Shown here: positions 35,768-47,850 of the stretch, in pieces
How positions within the stretch are numbered: the first letter of the stretch is position 1
Layout: every line of letters starts with the position of its first letter
Assembly (NCBI RefSeq): GCF_009389715.1
Contig: NC_052400.1
Location: 20,863,674-20,927,673, forward strand
Direction: 5' to 3'
DNA from: Phoenix dactylifera
Taxonomy: Eukaryota > Streptophyta > Magnoliopsida > Arecales > Arecaceae
Length of the DNA stretch: 64,000 bases
Notes under the pieces: generated by a model
Database searches by the model: none
What the model was told of the DNA's origin: nothing
What the model saw: only the letters and a program-made list of their open reading frames with translations
Made by a program: the position numbers and the translations under genes

Positions 35768-38700
35768 TTACTGCTGCTTGCACTCCGCAGGCCGATCCCC
35801 TTGTTGACCATCCCCTCCACTCTTCTGCAGTAAGATAACCATCATTTAGAATATAGATTAAGAACTATGCAGATTAAGATCAAGTGGGTGAGTAGATATC
35901 TCACCTTCTTTGTTGTAGCTGTCTGCTTGGGACAATAAAGCAGATCAAAAGTAAGCACACGATTCTCAAATATTTCAGACCTAAAAAGAGTAAAATTTAG
36001 AAATCTCAGACACATACCTTCTTCCTGGTCTTTCCTTCCTCTTCCTCTTCTTCTTCATCATCATCTTCATCCTCCTCATCCTCTTCCTCGTCATCCTCCC
36101 CATCTTCATCTTCATCATCCTCTTCTAAGTCCTCAAAATCATCCTCCTGAACAGCCTCCCCCGTGAACCACGAAACAGCATGAGGAATAATCTTGTCTCT
36201 GATAGTGGACCTGCAGGACAATGACACCACCCACTCAGCATCATCTAGGAGCATGCATGAGCTTACACAGTAATCATAAGGCTTATCTCAATCCTCATCT
36301 TATAGGCAAATCATTATAAGAACTAGCAACCAAAATGTCAGAGATGAGATAATCAAAAACTGCCTCTGCAAATGTTAACTTGATTTTGTTTTTTTCCATA
36401 ATCAACACCTCCCTCTAATCTGTTTTTTCTTCAACCTGCAGTAGGTTTGGTTGGCTGCTTGAGGGAGAAAAAAGGGCTTACCCAATATCATAATCTTGCT
36501 CCATCTGACTCTGTAGCTGCTCAGCCTGTTCAAAGAGAGGCAAAAGATAAGCCATTGTTTTAATTTGATTTAGTCCTTATAGTTTCTTATTTTTCTCCAG
36601 GAAGGCAGGTAATGATGTCAACTTACAATGTCTTCATCGATATCCTCATCATCATCAGGGACTTGAGGTGGACTAAAGAAATTGAAAAAACTTTCACATT
36701 CTTCAGTTTTGGTAATGGGCTTGGCATTCTTTGAGCCCTTCTTTGGCTTCTTTTTCAGAAGCTTCTGAGTCAAGCACTTTCCTGGCAACCATTCAATTTC
36801 AGTCCTGCAACATATGAACAACGGCATGAGACTTTAAATAGAGAAGGAAAAACTTATAAGAAAAATATTTAGCAATAAATAGAAAAGAAAATACCCTATT
36901 GCTTTCTCTAGGATCGGTTCGTCATCATCAATCATATGATACATTTTTGTCAGGATGGCATTCTTGAAATAAGGATTAGGATCAAAGAAAAACTCAAGCT
37001 TGAAACCCTTGGGATTATCTATTCTGCACCACTTGATATCCTTTAGATACTTGAGAGCTCCCTCATCACGCTCTTGAATCTGGAATCATCATAATCCAAC
37101 TTTCATAAGTCATATATCCAATTTATAAGGAATAGAAGGAACAAAAGAAATGCATCATACTCTCAATTACCTCCTCGGAGAGCACTTCATTTGTTTTCAT
37201 AGCATTCAGCCAAAAATTTGGTACACCTTTTTCTGAGGCAAGAAAGCACAATAAGCATACAAGAAAATAGAAATAAATTTAACAAACATCTGATAGCTCA
37301 AGTTCTGGTACAAACCTTCAGTAGCTTTATCTTCTGTTGGGTTTTCCTCCGCAGGTTCATTTGTAACACCTTCAACTTCAACCACACCATTCACAATCTC
37401 ATATCTCTGCATTTTTACATGGTAAAAGTTTCATGAGCAAAGACCAGAAAAATGAAAGATACAAAAAACAATAGAATAACCATTAAGTGTCACTAATGGT
37501 GATGATGGCATAGCAACTGAAACAAGCCAACAGAAAACATACTAATTATTAGAAATTCTTGGAGCACCTGACAAAATGGTTGTGGAAAAGGTAATCATAT
37601 ATTCTGATAACATTATTCACCATTAAAGAGCATACCTTGCTGTAAAGCGGATCATAAAGTTTCTGATATTTAGCTTCAAGTGCAGCTCTTTCTTCAAAAA
37701 ATTTTGCCTCAAGTTCATCATGTTGGCTCTAGAAAATCAAAGACCGCAAGAATATTATGAAATCAGTACGAATAAACTTGCAGGCCTAATTATAAAACTT
37801 GACTTGAAACACACACACACTACTTTCAGGTAAAAAAACAGTATCTATGTAGCTTGCACAGTTGCACCATTCAATCACACAAATAATCAATCTGTATAAC
37901 TAAAATCCTTCAGCCATTTTTCATAAAAAGCAAAAAAAAAATCAAATAATACGTAAACTTTTCTCAAGGTTCATGGATGTAAAAAACAAGAGGCTCAATG
38001 GGAGAAGAGGAGCAGATTTAGAACTCAGAGTAAATGCCTCCGCCTTTCACTTTCCATCTATCAACATTTATTCACCACTACTCATGTATGTAGCACATCC
38101 GAGATTCTTCGAGACATTCAAATGAACCTAACTATACTTCACACTCAGGGAAGTTAGTCTGAAGCATCATCCAATGTATATCTGATCTGCCTAGGTGTGC
38201 ACCTAGTCTCAAGTGGTCGATAAGCAAAAGCAACTGCATGGTGCAAAATTAGGATTTATAGTGGTATCCCATGCACAATTGTTTTAAACATATTAGTTGA
38301 TAATTCATTGATGTCTTCATTATTTTATATATTTTTCGGCATCATTTCACCAAGACATATGACTTGCGTTGCACCTTGTGCCTAGGCTTCAAGCGACATT
38401 GGCACCTTGAGCCTTTGACAACTCTGATTGCAACTTACAGAGGAATCTATTCATCATAATCCACAAGTTTCACCCCAAACACTTGCTGGTCAACTTTCCT
38501 TTGAGAATCATCCTATAACAAGTGAAATTTGTTGTCACCATTTCAAATCCTTGATCGCAACTTCCGTGAAATTTTAGACCTTCAATTAGATTCCCAACCT
38601 TTCCACACATGTCATCAAATTTTAATTGCACATACCAATAAACCCTCAGTCTATCCTTAGTAACTCTTATTCAAACTTTATGATTAGACAGAGAACTAAT

Positions 38701-40267
38701 GAATATAATAACAGATTCAGAAAAGAAAAATGACTCGATTTTGAATGAAATAAGAAGTTTGAATTGTTAAGAGCACCATAGGGGCTTTAAAACCATGTTT
38801 TCATGATCCATAAATTTGCTATATGTGAATGTTCAGCCCCACATATCCCAAACCTAGACACATTATTTTACCCCTATTTTACCACCTGCCTGCAAAGAAG
38901 CTTGAAGCACTAACCAAGGAAGTACCTTTTACTACAACTGGTACCGCTATTCATCAAAGAATAGATCAACCAGCTAATTAGCCAGCCAAAATAAAGAAAA
39001 CATCCAGCGGACTTGAACACGGACCATATAACAAGTAGGTTAGTCAGAATGTAATTTTTGCTGGTTCACATTTCAAGAAACCAAGTTTCCAACCCCCCCC
39101 CCCCCCCCCCCCCCCCCCCACACACACACAAAAAAAAAGACCGCCCCCCCTCCAACAAAAAAAAGACCCCCCCCCTCTCAAGGGAATTTTCAAGTTCTCT
39201 TCTACTGCACAATTTAGAAAACGTGGTTAAGTAATTTTTGCGTACCTAAACCCCTCTTCTTATTTTAACAATACTTTTTTTCACACGGGCTTTGAATGAG
39301 AAGCACACTGAACTTAAGCGTCCTGCCAATGAACAAAAGTATGGACCTAAAGAAAAATCCCTCATGGATTAATAGCTGATAATCCAAAGAGATACACACA
39401 AAACCTGTAATACATAGCGTTCTCGTCAAATTTTAATACGCAAGTCTCTCCATCCTCGTATTTGCATTAGCAAAAAACAGAATTTTTCCACATCTGACTT
39501 GCATTTGAAACCCTAACATACACCAAAGATAAAAGGAACCGGAAACCCTAACAAGAATCACCGACAGAATATGGGGACCGCGAAAAGAACAGAGAAGGCG
39601 GTAGACCCTACAGATAATCACCATCAAGAAACCTTGATAAGAAAAATGGACGTGACAGAACGTAAATCAACAGAAGAGGAAGATTGGATGCTCAAGAATA
39701 CCAAAATCTGTAAAACCCCAAAGAAGAAGCACCAAGAAGGAACCTTGGGAGACGAAAAACATAAGGGATCGAGACGGGGAAGAAAGATCAAACCTGGATC
39801 TCCCTCAACACCTCAACCCGCTTCCTGACCTTCGGCGAGAGGGTTTCCAGCACATCGGACTGCTTCCCTGCCAGACTCTGCAGCTTGTTCTGTTTCAAGA
39901 ACACATCAAGTTACAATTTTTTTTCCAAAAAACATGGAACAAAAAACCTAGATTTCTAATCACAAATTCAGAACAAAGACGAAGACAGAACAGAAGCAAG
40001 AAAGCCCCGATCAAAGTACGAAAAATGAGTTTCAGGCAAAAAAAAAACACCTTCAGAGCATTAACAAGACCGACCCGGTCCTCCGCGCTCAGAGCTACGC
40101 ATCAACAGACACCAAGACACATGAGAACAGAGATCAAAAAATTAAAAGAAATAAAAAAAAGAGAGAGATCCGAGGGAAATAGCGGGAAGGAAACCGGGAG
40201 TGGTAGTGGGGAGAGCGGAACCGAGATCGGATAGATTGAGGCTGTCTTCTTGCTTGTCGTTGCTCAT
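35768..40267 (-). CDS. NAP1: Nucleosome assembly protein 1 (NAP1), twelve exons
   Basis: Histone H2A/H2B chaperone that shuttles between cytoplasm and nucleus and assembles nucleosomes. Exons, in reading order: 40222-40267, 40051-40094, 39794-39889, 37636-37728, 37316-37406, 37171-37232, 36895-37079, 36627-36804, 36482-36525, 36018-36210, 35905-35922, 35768-35824. Every junction is GT-AG and in phase; the product is 368 residues, as expected for plant NAP1. It begins MSNDKQED and carries the NAP fold ([17 protein letters not shown], then [15 protein letters not shown]). Residues about 302-337 are a Glu/Asp tract followed by basic GKTRKK. The C-terminus CKQQ is a CaaX-type farnesylation motif known in plant NAP1 proteins. 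Intron 3 (2.1 kb) holds a 27-base homopolymer. A TATA box lies about 95 bp before the ATG. Assignment is near certain; which paralogue is not. Confidence 0.95.
39093..39119. repeat. 27-base poly(C) tract in NAP1 intron 3
   Basis: An unbroken run of 27 C on the plus strand is followed by CA repeats and two shorter C runs (near 39144 and 39167) separated by A runs. NAP1 is transcribed from the other strand, so the intron RNA carries a G27 run. Confidence 0.9.
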
Positions 40268-40298
40268 CGTCACCTCCGCCGAGATGCTAGAGAGAGCA

Positions 40299-40306
40299 AA
40301 ACCCTA
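40299..40306 (-). promoter_or_regulatory. Telo-box in the NAP1 leader
   Basis: AAACCCTA on the plus strand lies about 35 bp before the NAP1 ATG. A second copy, inverted (TAGGGTTT), is at 40394-40401. Confidence 0.5.
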
Positions 40307-40361
40307 AAGAGAAGGATAGGGGAGCGAGGGGAAAGCGTGAATAGGAACGAGGGGCGAGAGC

Positions 40362-40372
40362 GGTTTATATAG
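40362..40372 (-). promoter_or_regulatory. NAP1 TATA box
   Basis: CTATATAAACC reads on the minus strand about 95 bp upstream of the NAP1 ATG, leaving room for a short 5' UTR with the start site near 40335. Confidence 0.65.
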
Positions 40373-40572
40373 AGGTGGGGGTTGTCGTGGGGGTAGGGTT
40401 TTCCGGTCTCGTTCCTCGCTCCGAAGACGGCGCGCTCGGGCGGGGTCCCGCTTCCCTCCAATTTTTCAGAGAACCACAGGAAAACCCTATTCGAGATTCG
40501 AGAAGTACTCCATATCGACGAACCGCTTCGCGTGGGCCGAACCGAACCGGCCGAGGTTGTTGACGTGACGAC

Positions 40573-40592
40573 GGCCCAACAATAACAGCCCA
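40573..40592 (-). promoter_or_regulatory. Two site II-type motifs upstream of NAP1
   Basis: Minus-strand TGGGCT (40587-40592) and TGGGCC (40573-40578) match the TGGGCY element of plant promoters active in dividing cells, often paired with telo-boxes, as here. Confidence 0.45.
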
Positions 40593-41022
40593 CGGAACTT
40601 AACCCGCCTCGGGTTTTCAAACTGGTCCACCTGGGTCTTCGTTTTTGACCGGAAATCGGATTAGCGGGTCGGGCTTTAGGACCCGACCCACTTAGAATTC
40701 GGGTGCGAGTTACTGAAGCTTGGAGATTGAGCTCCGAACTGAGTGGACATTGAGTCACTGATGGGTCCATGCTCGAACCAACCTCAAGCATGTAACATGG
40801 GAGATTAGCAAAAGGACGGAGTAATGCATCAAGTCGAGACAAAATTATATAACCTAAATTGTATAGCTGAATTAATACCTCCGTAAATGCCTGCGAGAGT
40901 TTAAGCTGCTCTTGCAGTAGATTATAGACAGCAAGTTCCTCCTCTAATCTCTTATTTTCTGACTCTAACTTGTATATCTAATACGGTATATACTAACTAG
41001 ATGGTGTATTGAGCATGTCTAG

Positions 41023-42371
41023 TGTTGCTGGAAATTGGACCTGGGGGCTACCGCGAAGCCGGGGAAGGAGGAGCTCCGCTGCGGGGACGGTGGTCGGCGG
41101 CACGCCGACTGGTGACGTCCTCCTGGAGGGGCGTAAGTCCTGCAAAAAGCCGGTGGCCGGGCTCCCCGGCGCCGGCCCTCCGATGCTTAAGTCAGAGGGG
41201 GGCAGATATGTGGAGAGAGCAAGGAAGAGAGTATATGGAGAAGACAGCAGGAATATTTTGATAAGATGAAGAAGATGAAGAGTGTGATATCCTCTATTGT
41301 GTCTGTGCTGTTTGCTTCTTTTCACCCGGTCCAGGAGGGTTCTGTCCGGGCCCCCCCCCCAGGTTTTCTTTTATAGAAGGATTTTTGTTACCTGGGAGGT
41401 GACATGAGGTTTGTCCTCTTTTGTAATAATTGGGCACGATTTGGCCCATTAATGGCGTAGTGGAGAACGGGACCGAATCGGACCGGAATCAGGGAGTTGT
41501 CACGGTCGATCGGACCTGTTGGAGTGGTTGAACCGCCGGCTGTGGTGGGCCTGGGGTCCGTGGATGGTAAATGCATTTATTACCGAATGAACCGGCGGTC
41601 AGGGAGAGCCATACGCTCTGATGGTTCAGTGATCCGGAGATCGTCTTGGGCCATGCTCATTAAATGACTGGGTGCATCGGAGACTTGAGGGAGTCTCATG
41701 CATTAATGGCAGGTCGTGCCGAATACCTGCAGAGATCTTATGCCTTGATGGCTTGGGGATGGTGGCAGATTGAAGTGGAGTCATGTATTTAGTTGTCAGA
41801 TCCTTTGGAGGGTTAGGCGGAGATTGGATATTTGGCTAAGGCATGGGCTCGGCGGGGTTGCCTTTCTGGTCGGCGCTCTCTGGTCTCGGCCTTCTGGTCT
41901 CGGCCTTCTGGTCTCGGCTCTCTGGTCTCGGCCTTCTGGTCTCGGCTCTCTGGTCTCGGCCTGCTGTGCTCGGCTCGGCCTATGAGCTCGATCACTTAGA
42001 TGAGCTCGAGAGCGGAAGAGCTCGAGCACTTGGATGAGCTCGAGGGCGGAAGAGCCCGATCACTTGATGAGCTCGAGGGCGGAAGAGCTCGATCACTTAG
42101 ATGAGCTCGAGAGCGGAAGAGCCCGAGCACTTGGATGAGCTCGAGGGCGGAAGAGCCCGATCACTTGATGAGCTCGAGGGCGGAAGAGCTCGATCACTTA
42201 GATGAGCTCGAGAGCGGAAGAGCCCGAGCACTTGGATGAGCTCGAGGGCGGAAGAGCCCGATCACTTGATGAGCTCGAGGGCGGAAGAGCCCGATCACTT
42301 GATGAGCTCGAGGGCGGACGGATTTGGGTGCTATAATTGCATTTGTGGGGTGGTCCATTTTTCCACCAACA
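41023..42371 (-). mobile_element. Solo LTR, 1349 bp, with TCTAG target duplication
   Basis: On the minus strand it begins TGTTGGTGGAAAAATGGACC at 42371 and ends AGCAACA at 41023, with TG/CA termini. TCTAG flanks it exactly on both sides (41018-41022 and 42372-42376). No internal region follows, so it is a solo LTR left by recombination between two LTRs. A TATA-like CTATAAAAG on the minus strand lies near 41370. The upstream (U3) part contains minisatellites. The downstream part carries CTGACTTAAGCATCGGAGG near 41200, a block I associate with plant Ty3/gypsy LTRs. Perfect duplications point to a fairly young insertion. Family is likely, not proven. Confidence 0.8.
41866..42316. repeat. Two minisatellites inside the solo LTR
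   Basis: Positions about 41875-41965 repeat a 14-16 bp unit around CTGGTCTCGGCCTT. Positions about 41985-42316 repeat a ~32-33 bp unit, GATGAGCTCGAGGGCGGAAG then AGCCCGATCACTT, in roughly ten copies with alternating variants. Both lie in the U3 side of the LTR. Confidence 0.85.
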
Positions 42372-42639
42372 TCTAGAGTTTGCAAATTTCGGAGATCGAG
42401 TCTGAATCGACTTAGGCTAACAGTTCGAGTCTAAATCGGTTTACAATATTATATATATTTTTTAACCTCTAAAAGAAAATAGCAATTGAGCGTTTTAGAG
42501 ATCGAACAGAGTTTATGAAGAAATCTTGTATTCTGTAAAAAAAAAATTATATAGTAAAATTTTTACATTGTTTTTTTCTTATAGATATGCATGTATATGA
42601 AAAAAACTAGTATTGGAGAACTAGTTGAGGTGGTATGGT

Positions 42640-42860
42640 TGTTTTCACTACAGTCCATGGTCTGCCGAATCAGTCCGTACCGGCCGGGTCGGTCCGATAC
42701 AGACCGGTCCGGCTTGGAACCGGTACCCGAACAACGTGGATACTGGTTCCAACTGTTTGGGTACCGGTTTCAGTTGTTTTCGGGCTGGCTCCGATCGGTA
42801 TGCATGCATATCGGCTGCGTACCGGTCCGTACTGGTGCGAACTGGCACCTTTTTTTTTAA
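42640..42860. repeat. GC-rich ACCGGTA-motif cluster
   Basis: Words such as GTACCGG, GATACAGACCGG, GGTACCGGTTT and GTACTGG recur through this stretch, as in the block at 13570-14040. It is non-coding by inspection and of unknown class. Confidence 0.45.
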
Positions 42861-42863
42861 CCA

Positions 42864-44740
42864 CAGCGCACACTGTGGATTTTAAACTATAGCACACGTG
42901 CGCGCTGTGGTGTGAGAGCGCATGGCCCGAAAGGGAGGTAAGTAGAAAGAACGCCCTAACATATTAAAAGACAATCTCCTCATGTTTCCAGATTATCGCA
43001 CCGACTTAGACATCGGAGGATCTCCGATCGGATACGTTCCAGCTAGATGACTTCTTTACTTTGTGCTGTTTCAGGTCGAAGTGCCATTCGATGAGAATCT
43101 CGGCTGCAGCGATCAAGCGCCACTCATCTTCTCTAATTTCAACTAGAGCAACTAACTCCCGAGCTCTCTAGCGTCATCGTGCTTCTCGCCGTAGTGCCTA
43201 GGGCCAGTCAGTTTTCAGCGGCAACAAGACCATTTATATATTAATGAATGTTGTAACCTATGCCACGTGATTAGGATAACACACCAAATTTTGGCTACGA
43301 AACAAATTATTTATAATAAATTACAAAAACTTCTATAAAATTAGGGATAAATTATATTTGCATCCAATAATTTAAAAAGATATATGCTTATCCCTCCTCT
43401 CTCATCTCTATCTTAGGCTTATTTTTATCCAACATTTTAACTCATAATTTAACAAAATATTTCTCAATTGTTAATCTTAAACAAAATTTAAATACTATGC
43501 CAGAAAAAATTCTAGAAATGACCAAAATAATCTTTAGCGGCATAATAACCATCCAAAAAATTAAAAAATATGTGAATCCTCTACTTTGTCCAAAAATAAT
43601 TTCAACTTTCTATGTGAGATAAACAATTTCACTAACATTATTAAAATAATTGGTTATAAATGTAGGTTTTACAAATTATTGGATATAAGTATAATAAAAT
43701 ATTTTTTAAAAAAATTATAATTTACTTAATTATTTATTATTAAATCAATAATTATGGCCGGATGGGCGCCGTCAAACATTTTCCATGCAATTTGCTGATA
43801 TATTCAGAAGCTAGCTGATAGCAAATAAAACATCCGCCTCAAACCAGCATCGGAAACACCGGGTACTGAATATTGCCCTGCTACTAAATTTCTTTGTCAT
43901 AATTTCGTTATCCTGTCGCGCACCGATACCGTCACCTGTATTCATCTCCTCGTCTAACGTCTCGCCATCAAAAGGAGTACGGACGGGTTGGAGGGACGAA
44001 GTATAGGTTAGGTAAGATATCAAAACGTGATGTGACCATATCAATTTTCTTCTTCATCACCCACCGTCCGTTTTGTTTTTTTATTTTTTATTTTTTTTTG
44101 TATTTTTGCTTAAACGGGCTCTCTATACAATCCGTGTACTAATACATTCAATAAGATAAAAAAACAAAAAATCACAGGGAGTCCGCAGCTCTTTCTTACG
44201 AGACCACAAAGTGCTCCAGGATGACTAGCCACGTAAATGACCATCCAGTGTACAACATCATTGTTTTTCTGAAAACATATTTGGTCTGTTCCGTTTTGTT
44301 CAGTGACCTATCCTCTCGTTGGGAGTTTTTTTTTTCATTATAAATGCAGCCAGTTGATTGGCCGACAGGCCTTGGAGGTTCCTGATTTGATTGGTGTTAA
44401 GTTCAATTTTATCATTAATTTAAGGAAGAACGGAGCTTTGGTATGACTATTTAGTATCTGCTGAGTGTTGAAGCTAGAAATCTTAGTGGGATATCTCATG
44501 CTTGCAGGTTCAAATGGCAAAGTGGAAGCTTGTCCCAACGCAGCGTCCGGGTTACCGAGATGGCTACTGGGTTTTTACTTTTCAGCTCTAGACAAAGAGC
44601 TGTCATTGCTTGCTAGCTAGAATATCAAGTTTCCATATGCCGTTTGCTTAGGAAATTATTAAAACTTTATTATTAGTTCTATTTGTACTAAAATTCCATT
44701 CCTAATTTATCTTTATTTTTAATTTCAATAGTTTGCCTTT
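42864..44740. other. Intergenic; LTR-like fragment near 42990-43080
   Basis: CCGACTTAGACATCGGAGGA near 42998, followed by TTTGTGCTGTTTCAGGTC near 43062, resembles the downstream part of the solo LTR at 41023-42371 but on the opposite strand. It is probably an LTR fragment; its ends are not visible. The rest is AT-rich with no gene. Confidence 0.35.
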
Positions 44741-45150
44741 CGGTGCTAGTTTATTTAGTTAGAGTGACCCTTAAACTTAATATATTTGAGTTTATTTTTT
44801 AGTTAGAGTGAAATAGTAATATCTTTGTCTTTTGGTAGGAGATGCTGGCATTTTTGTTGCGTAAAGAGAGATTGTGGTTTTATAAATAGGAGGAAAGAGT
44901 TACCTGAAGAAATGAGGAGATAATTCTTTTTGTGAGGAGAGAATTAGATTTTATGTGTTGATCCTTTTTTGTGAGGCGTGTTTGTGAAGAGAGCTGAACT
45001 CATTGTTTTGGTTTTTATTTTTTTTAAATAGATTTATTTCTCTTCTAATTTGTCTTTCACTATTATTTTCTTTTCGCAATTCTCTGCAAATATCTTTTTT
45101 GCATTTGTTATTTATTTTGGATCTTGGGCCGAGCACGACCAATCTACTCT
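44740..45150 (+). mobile_element. Possible LTR remnant with TATA box
   Basis: TTAGTTAGAGTGA occurs twice (about 44755 and 44800), then TTTTATAAATAGGAGGAAAG near 44876, then a T- and purine-rich leader-like stretch to about 45150. The arrangement looks like an LTR promoter region. No terminal dinucleotides or target duplication were found, so this is tentative. Confidence 0.3.
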
Positions 45151-47524
45151 ATATATAGCATGCCATTCTACAAGAGACATGCGAAATTAGATATGAACAC
45201 CCCTATCCATAGGGGGGCTGATGGACTTGATCGATGATCCACATGGCATGCCTTGCAATTACATACATGCATTTGCTTAATAGAAATGTTATGGTGGCAT
45301 TATTATTTTGATGGCCGATGCCGATTGGTTGACCTAGGTCTTGCTGGTAAGTTTCTTCAAACTAATTAACTATTAGATTTTCCCTAGTTGTAGGTGCTTC
45401 TGAATTTAGTGCAAAAACCCTAGTTGTTGGAAATTCATAATGCAAGGATACGCAAGCAAAGATTCCCAATTTTGACTCTCGCATTCATTTCAATGAAGTT
45501 CATATTTATTAGCTGATTAAAACATGTAATCTACCCTGCACATTTTTGAACAAAATTCTACCCTACAACTTGGGTTGTAGAGAATATCCTTGCCTCGGCA
45601 ATGGAATTATCAATATTTTAGCCAACCTGCTTCTTTTTGGCAAAATCATCGATAATACGTTGTGATACAGGATTGAAGATACGGAAATATCCCTCATATT
45701 TGTTGTGGTGCCCCTTCCCACGGTGTGGTGGACTTGCATGCAAAAATTGACCGCTTCGGTCAACTTCGCATTGTTTTGGTGTTTTGGACTTGGAAAATGA
45801 GGGGGCTGTACTCAGACCGTATACACTAATACACAGTCTTGTGTTCTCCAATCACTTAATTCTCCCCAACTCTCCAAGAAGAGAGTAGGAGACTTAGAAA
45901 AGAGGTCTATGGTTCCCTCTTAGTTGAAATCGAGAGAAAGAAGATAGATAGAGGAAGAAATAAATTGCAGTTTGGTTCTTGCTCTACATTGAAGAGAGGT
46001 TTATCACCTGATCCTTTGGCATCAAATCCACAAGTTTTGACTGATTTCTTGTGCTCTCCCAAGGGTTTTTCTCTCAAAGGGTTTGTCATCCATCATTATT
46101 AATGAAGACTTCCTACCCTCTCATTGTTTGTAATCCATCCATGGGTGAGGTGTGACATGTCATCCAAGAGTGTTTATTTTTCCTTTGGACACTAGAGAAT
46201 TTTCACGTAGTGGATGAGGCATGGCTGGCATGTTTCTTTTTATTATTATTATTATTATTGTTTGAGAGTTTTTTCACGTAAAAATTAAACTGTGGTGTGC
46301 TCCTCTTTGATTGCCATTGTTCCAGATTGTTGGCGTCGGTTGGTTCTAGCTTCTAATACTTGCCATATTATTGTTATTTTCCTTGATCTATTGCACAGAA
46401 AGGGATCGAAGGCTTGGTTCCCCAACTAAATTCACCATTTCTGTGGGATATCAGAGAACCTATGAATCTTAGGAGGATATGTAGGATCAAACACCTCCAA
46501 CTGAAGCTTCTGGTGGGGCTTTGGATGAGTTGAGGAAGAGAACAAGGTGAAAAATCACCATGGTACAATTTGATGCCAAAGGAGCAGTACTGCACGTGTA
46601 GGAAGAGAAGAAAGAAATCAAATAGTGAGACAAATGGACAAGAAGTACAGAAGTCTATTGCACTCGCCCAGTTGCTATCATATGCAGCAAGGATTAACAG
46701 TATCAGTACGTTAGAAAGAAGCATCGGTAATTTGGTTACCACATCAAAATTTATCGATACTTTTTACTGATGTTGGTTTAAAAGCATCAGGTGTAAAAAA
46801 ATAAAAATTTTTATATTTCTTTGATAAGCATTATGGAAAGCCAATAATATAGCATTTTTTTGTATGCCCTCCAAAAGACCACAAAAAGTCGTGTGGTAAC
46901 ACTGCTAAGCAAGCAAGTAGTAACTTTTTCATGTTACCGTCTGTAACCAGGGGGCAAGAGATGGTGGCAGAAAAAATAATGATGGGAAGGGGCGTTGGGA
47001 GTTGGGGCCTGGGCGGCTGGAGCTGGAGCAATGGCTTTCATCTGGGGTCTCTTTCGGGGATCCCGTGCCTTGTGATTTGAACAGCTTAATTTCCTGAGTT
47101 GTTGTTTATCTTAGGACAATATCTATACGATTGCTTAGTCTTTGTCAACCTCAATAGCATCTCTGTTTAGTGATGAAATGCATCTTTTCCACCTTTTATT
47201 CTGATGGCTTTTCTTGTCCAATCTGGAGTGTATCATCTTTATTGATTGATGTAGATCTAAAAAGAAGTTGACCCATACTTCACATGAGTGGAGTTCTGGG
47301 TTGTGGCACAAAATTAATCTTTAGGCCTAAACAGCAGAACTTTTGGATATTAATGAGCTCGAGGCTGTCATTTCTTTCCCTCTTTCCTTTGGGGATTTCA
47401 TGTGAGCTTATGGTCGAAAATTCTTGTGGATGTTTTAAAAATATGTTGCAGGTATTCCCTTGGCTAGATTTTATAGATGCAAGAGCACCTCATGTTCTTC
47501 GATGCACATCTACGCTACTAATGT
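45151..47524. other. Intergenic, no gene recognised
   Basis: Several frames of 60-120 codons exist on the minus strand (for example 45618-45851 and 46374-46742), but none shows a domain or plausible splicing. A (TTA)n run lies at about 46240-46260. Confidence 0.4.
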
Positions 47525-47850
47525 GAGAGCTCATGAAGGTATGTATTTCGTCCTACATCAGTAATACACCGAATAGGTCTCGAGTACCTATACATGGCTA
47601 ATTAAGAAGCCCAAACAAAAATTTTCTTGGCTAACCTTTTTGAGTGAGGTGCTGGGTTATAAAAAGGTACTCGGTTATTATAATGGTATCGGAGTGGACT
47701 CAGCCTATAGCCCAAGTGCGACCAGTGGAGAATGCAACATGAACTCTTTTAGAATTGATGACAAATCGATCGCGATATTTATAATTAGATTTGATGAGAT
47801 TTGGACCCTCATCTTGGTGAGGATACAAGAGCCTATGCAGGCAAAATAAT
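47525..47850 (+). mobile_element. Remnant related to the TRIM element at 57262-58302
   Basis: An LTR-end-like stretch (TTTTTGAGTGAGGTGCTGGG near 47640) is followed at 47684 by TGGTATCGGAG, close to the complement of the initiator Met-tRNA 3' end used as a primer-binding site. Further on, GATGAGATTTGGACCCTCAT and GAGGATACAAGAGCC match the internal stretch before the right LTR of the element at 57262. It is a degraded, non-coding small LTR element. Confidence 0.5.

Noticed and set aside
40270-40842. 190-codon minus-strand frame upstream of NAP1
   Set aside because: It covers the NAP1 promoter and 5' UTR, including the TATA box, and has no recognisable domain.
40993-41325. 110-codon minus-strand frame
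   Set aside because: It lies inside the solo LTR and has no protein signature.
41985-42316. Regular ~33-bp repeats that could suggest a CRISPR array
   Set aside because: Units are directly adjacent with no unique spacers, and the locus is a plant LTR.
45618-45851. Minus-strand frame with protein-like composition
   Set aside because: No domain, no splice context and no neighbours that suggest a gene.
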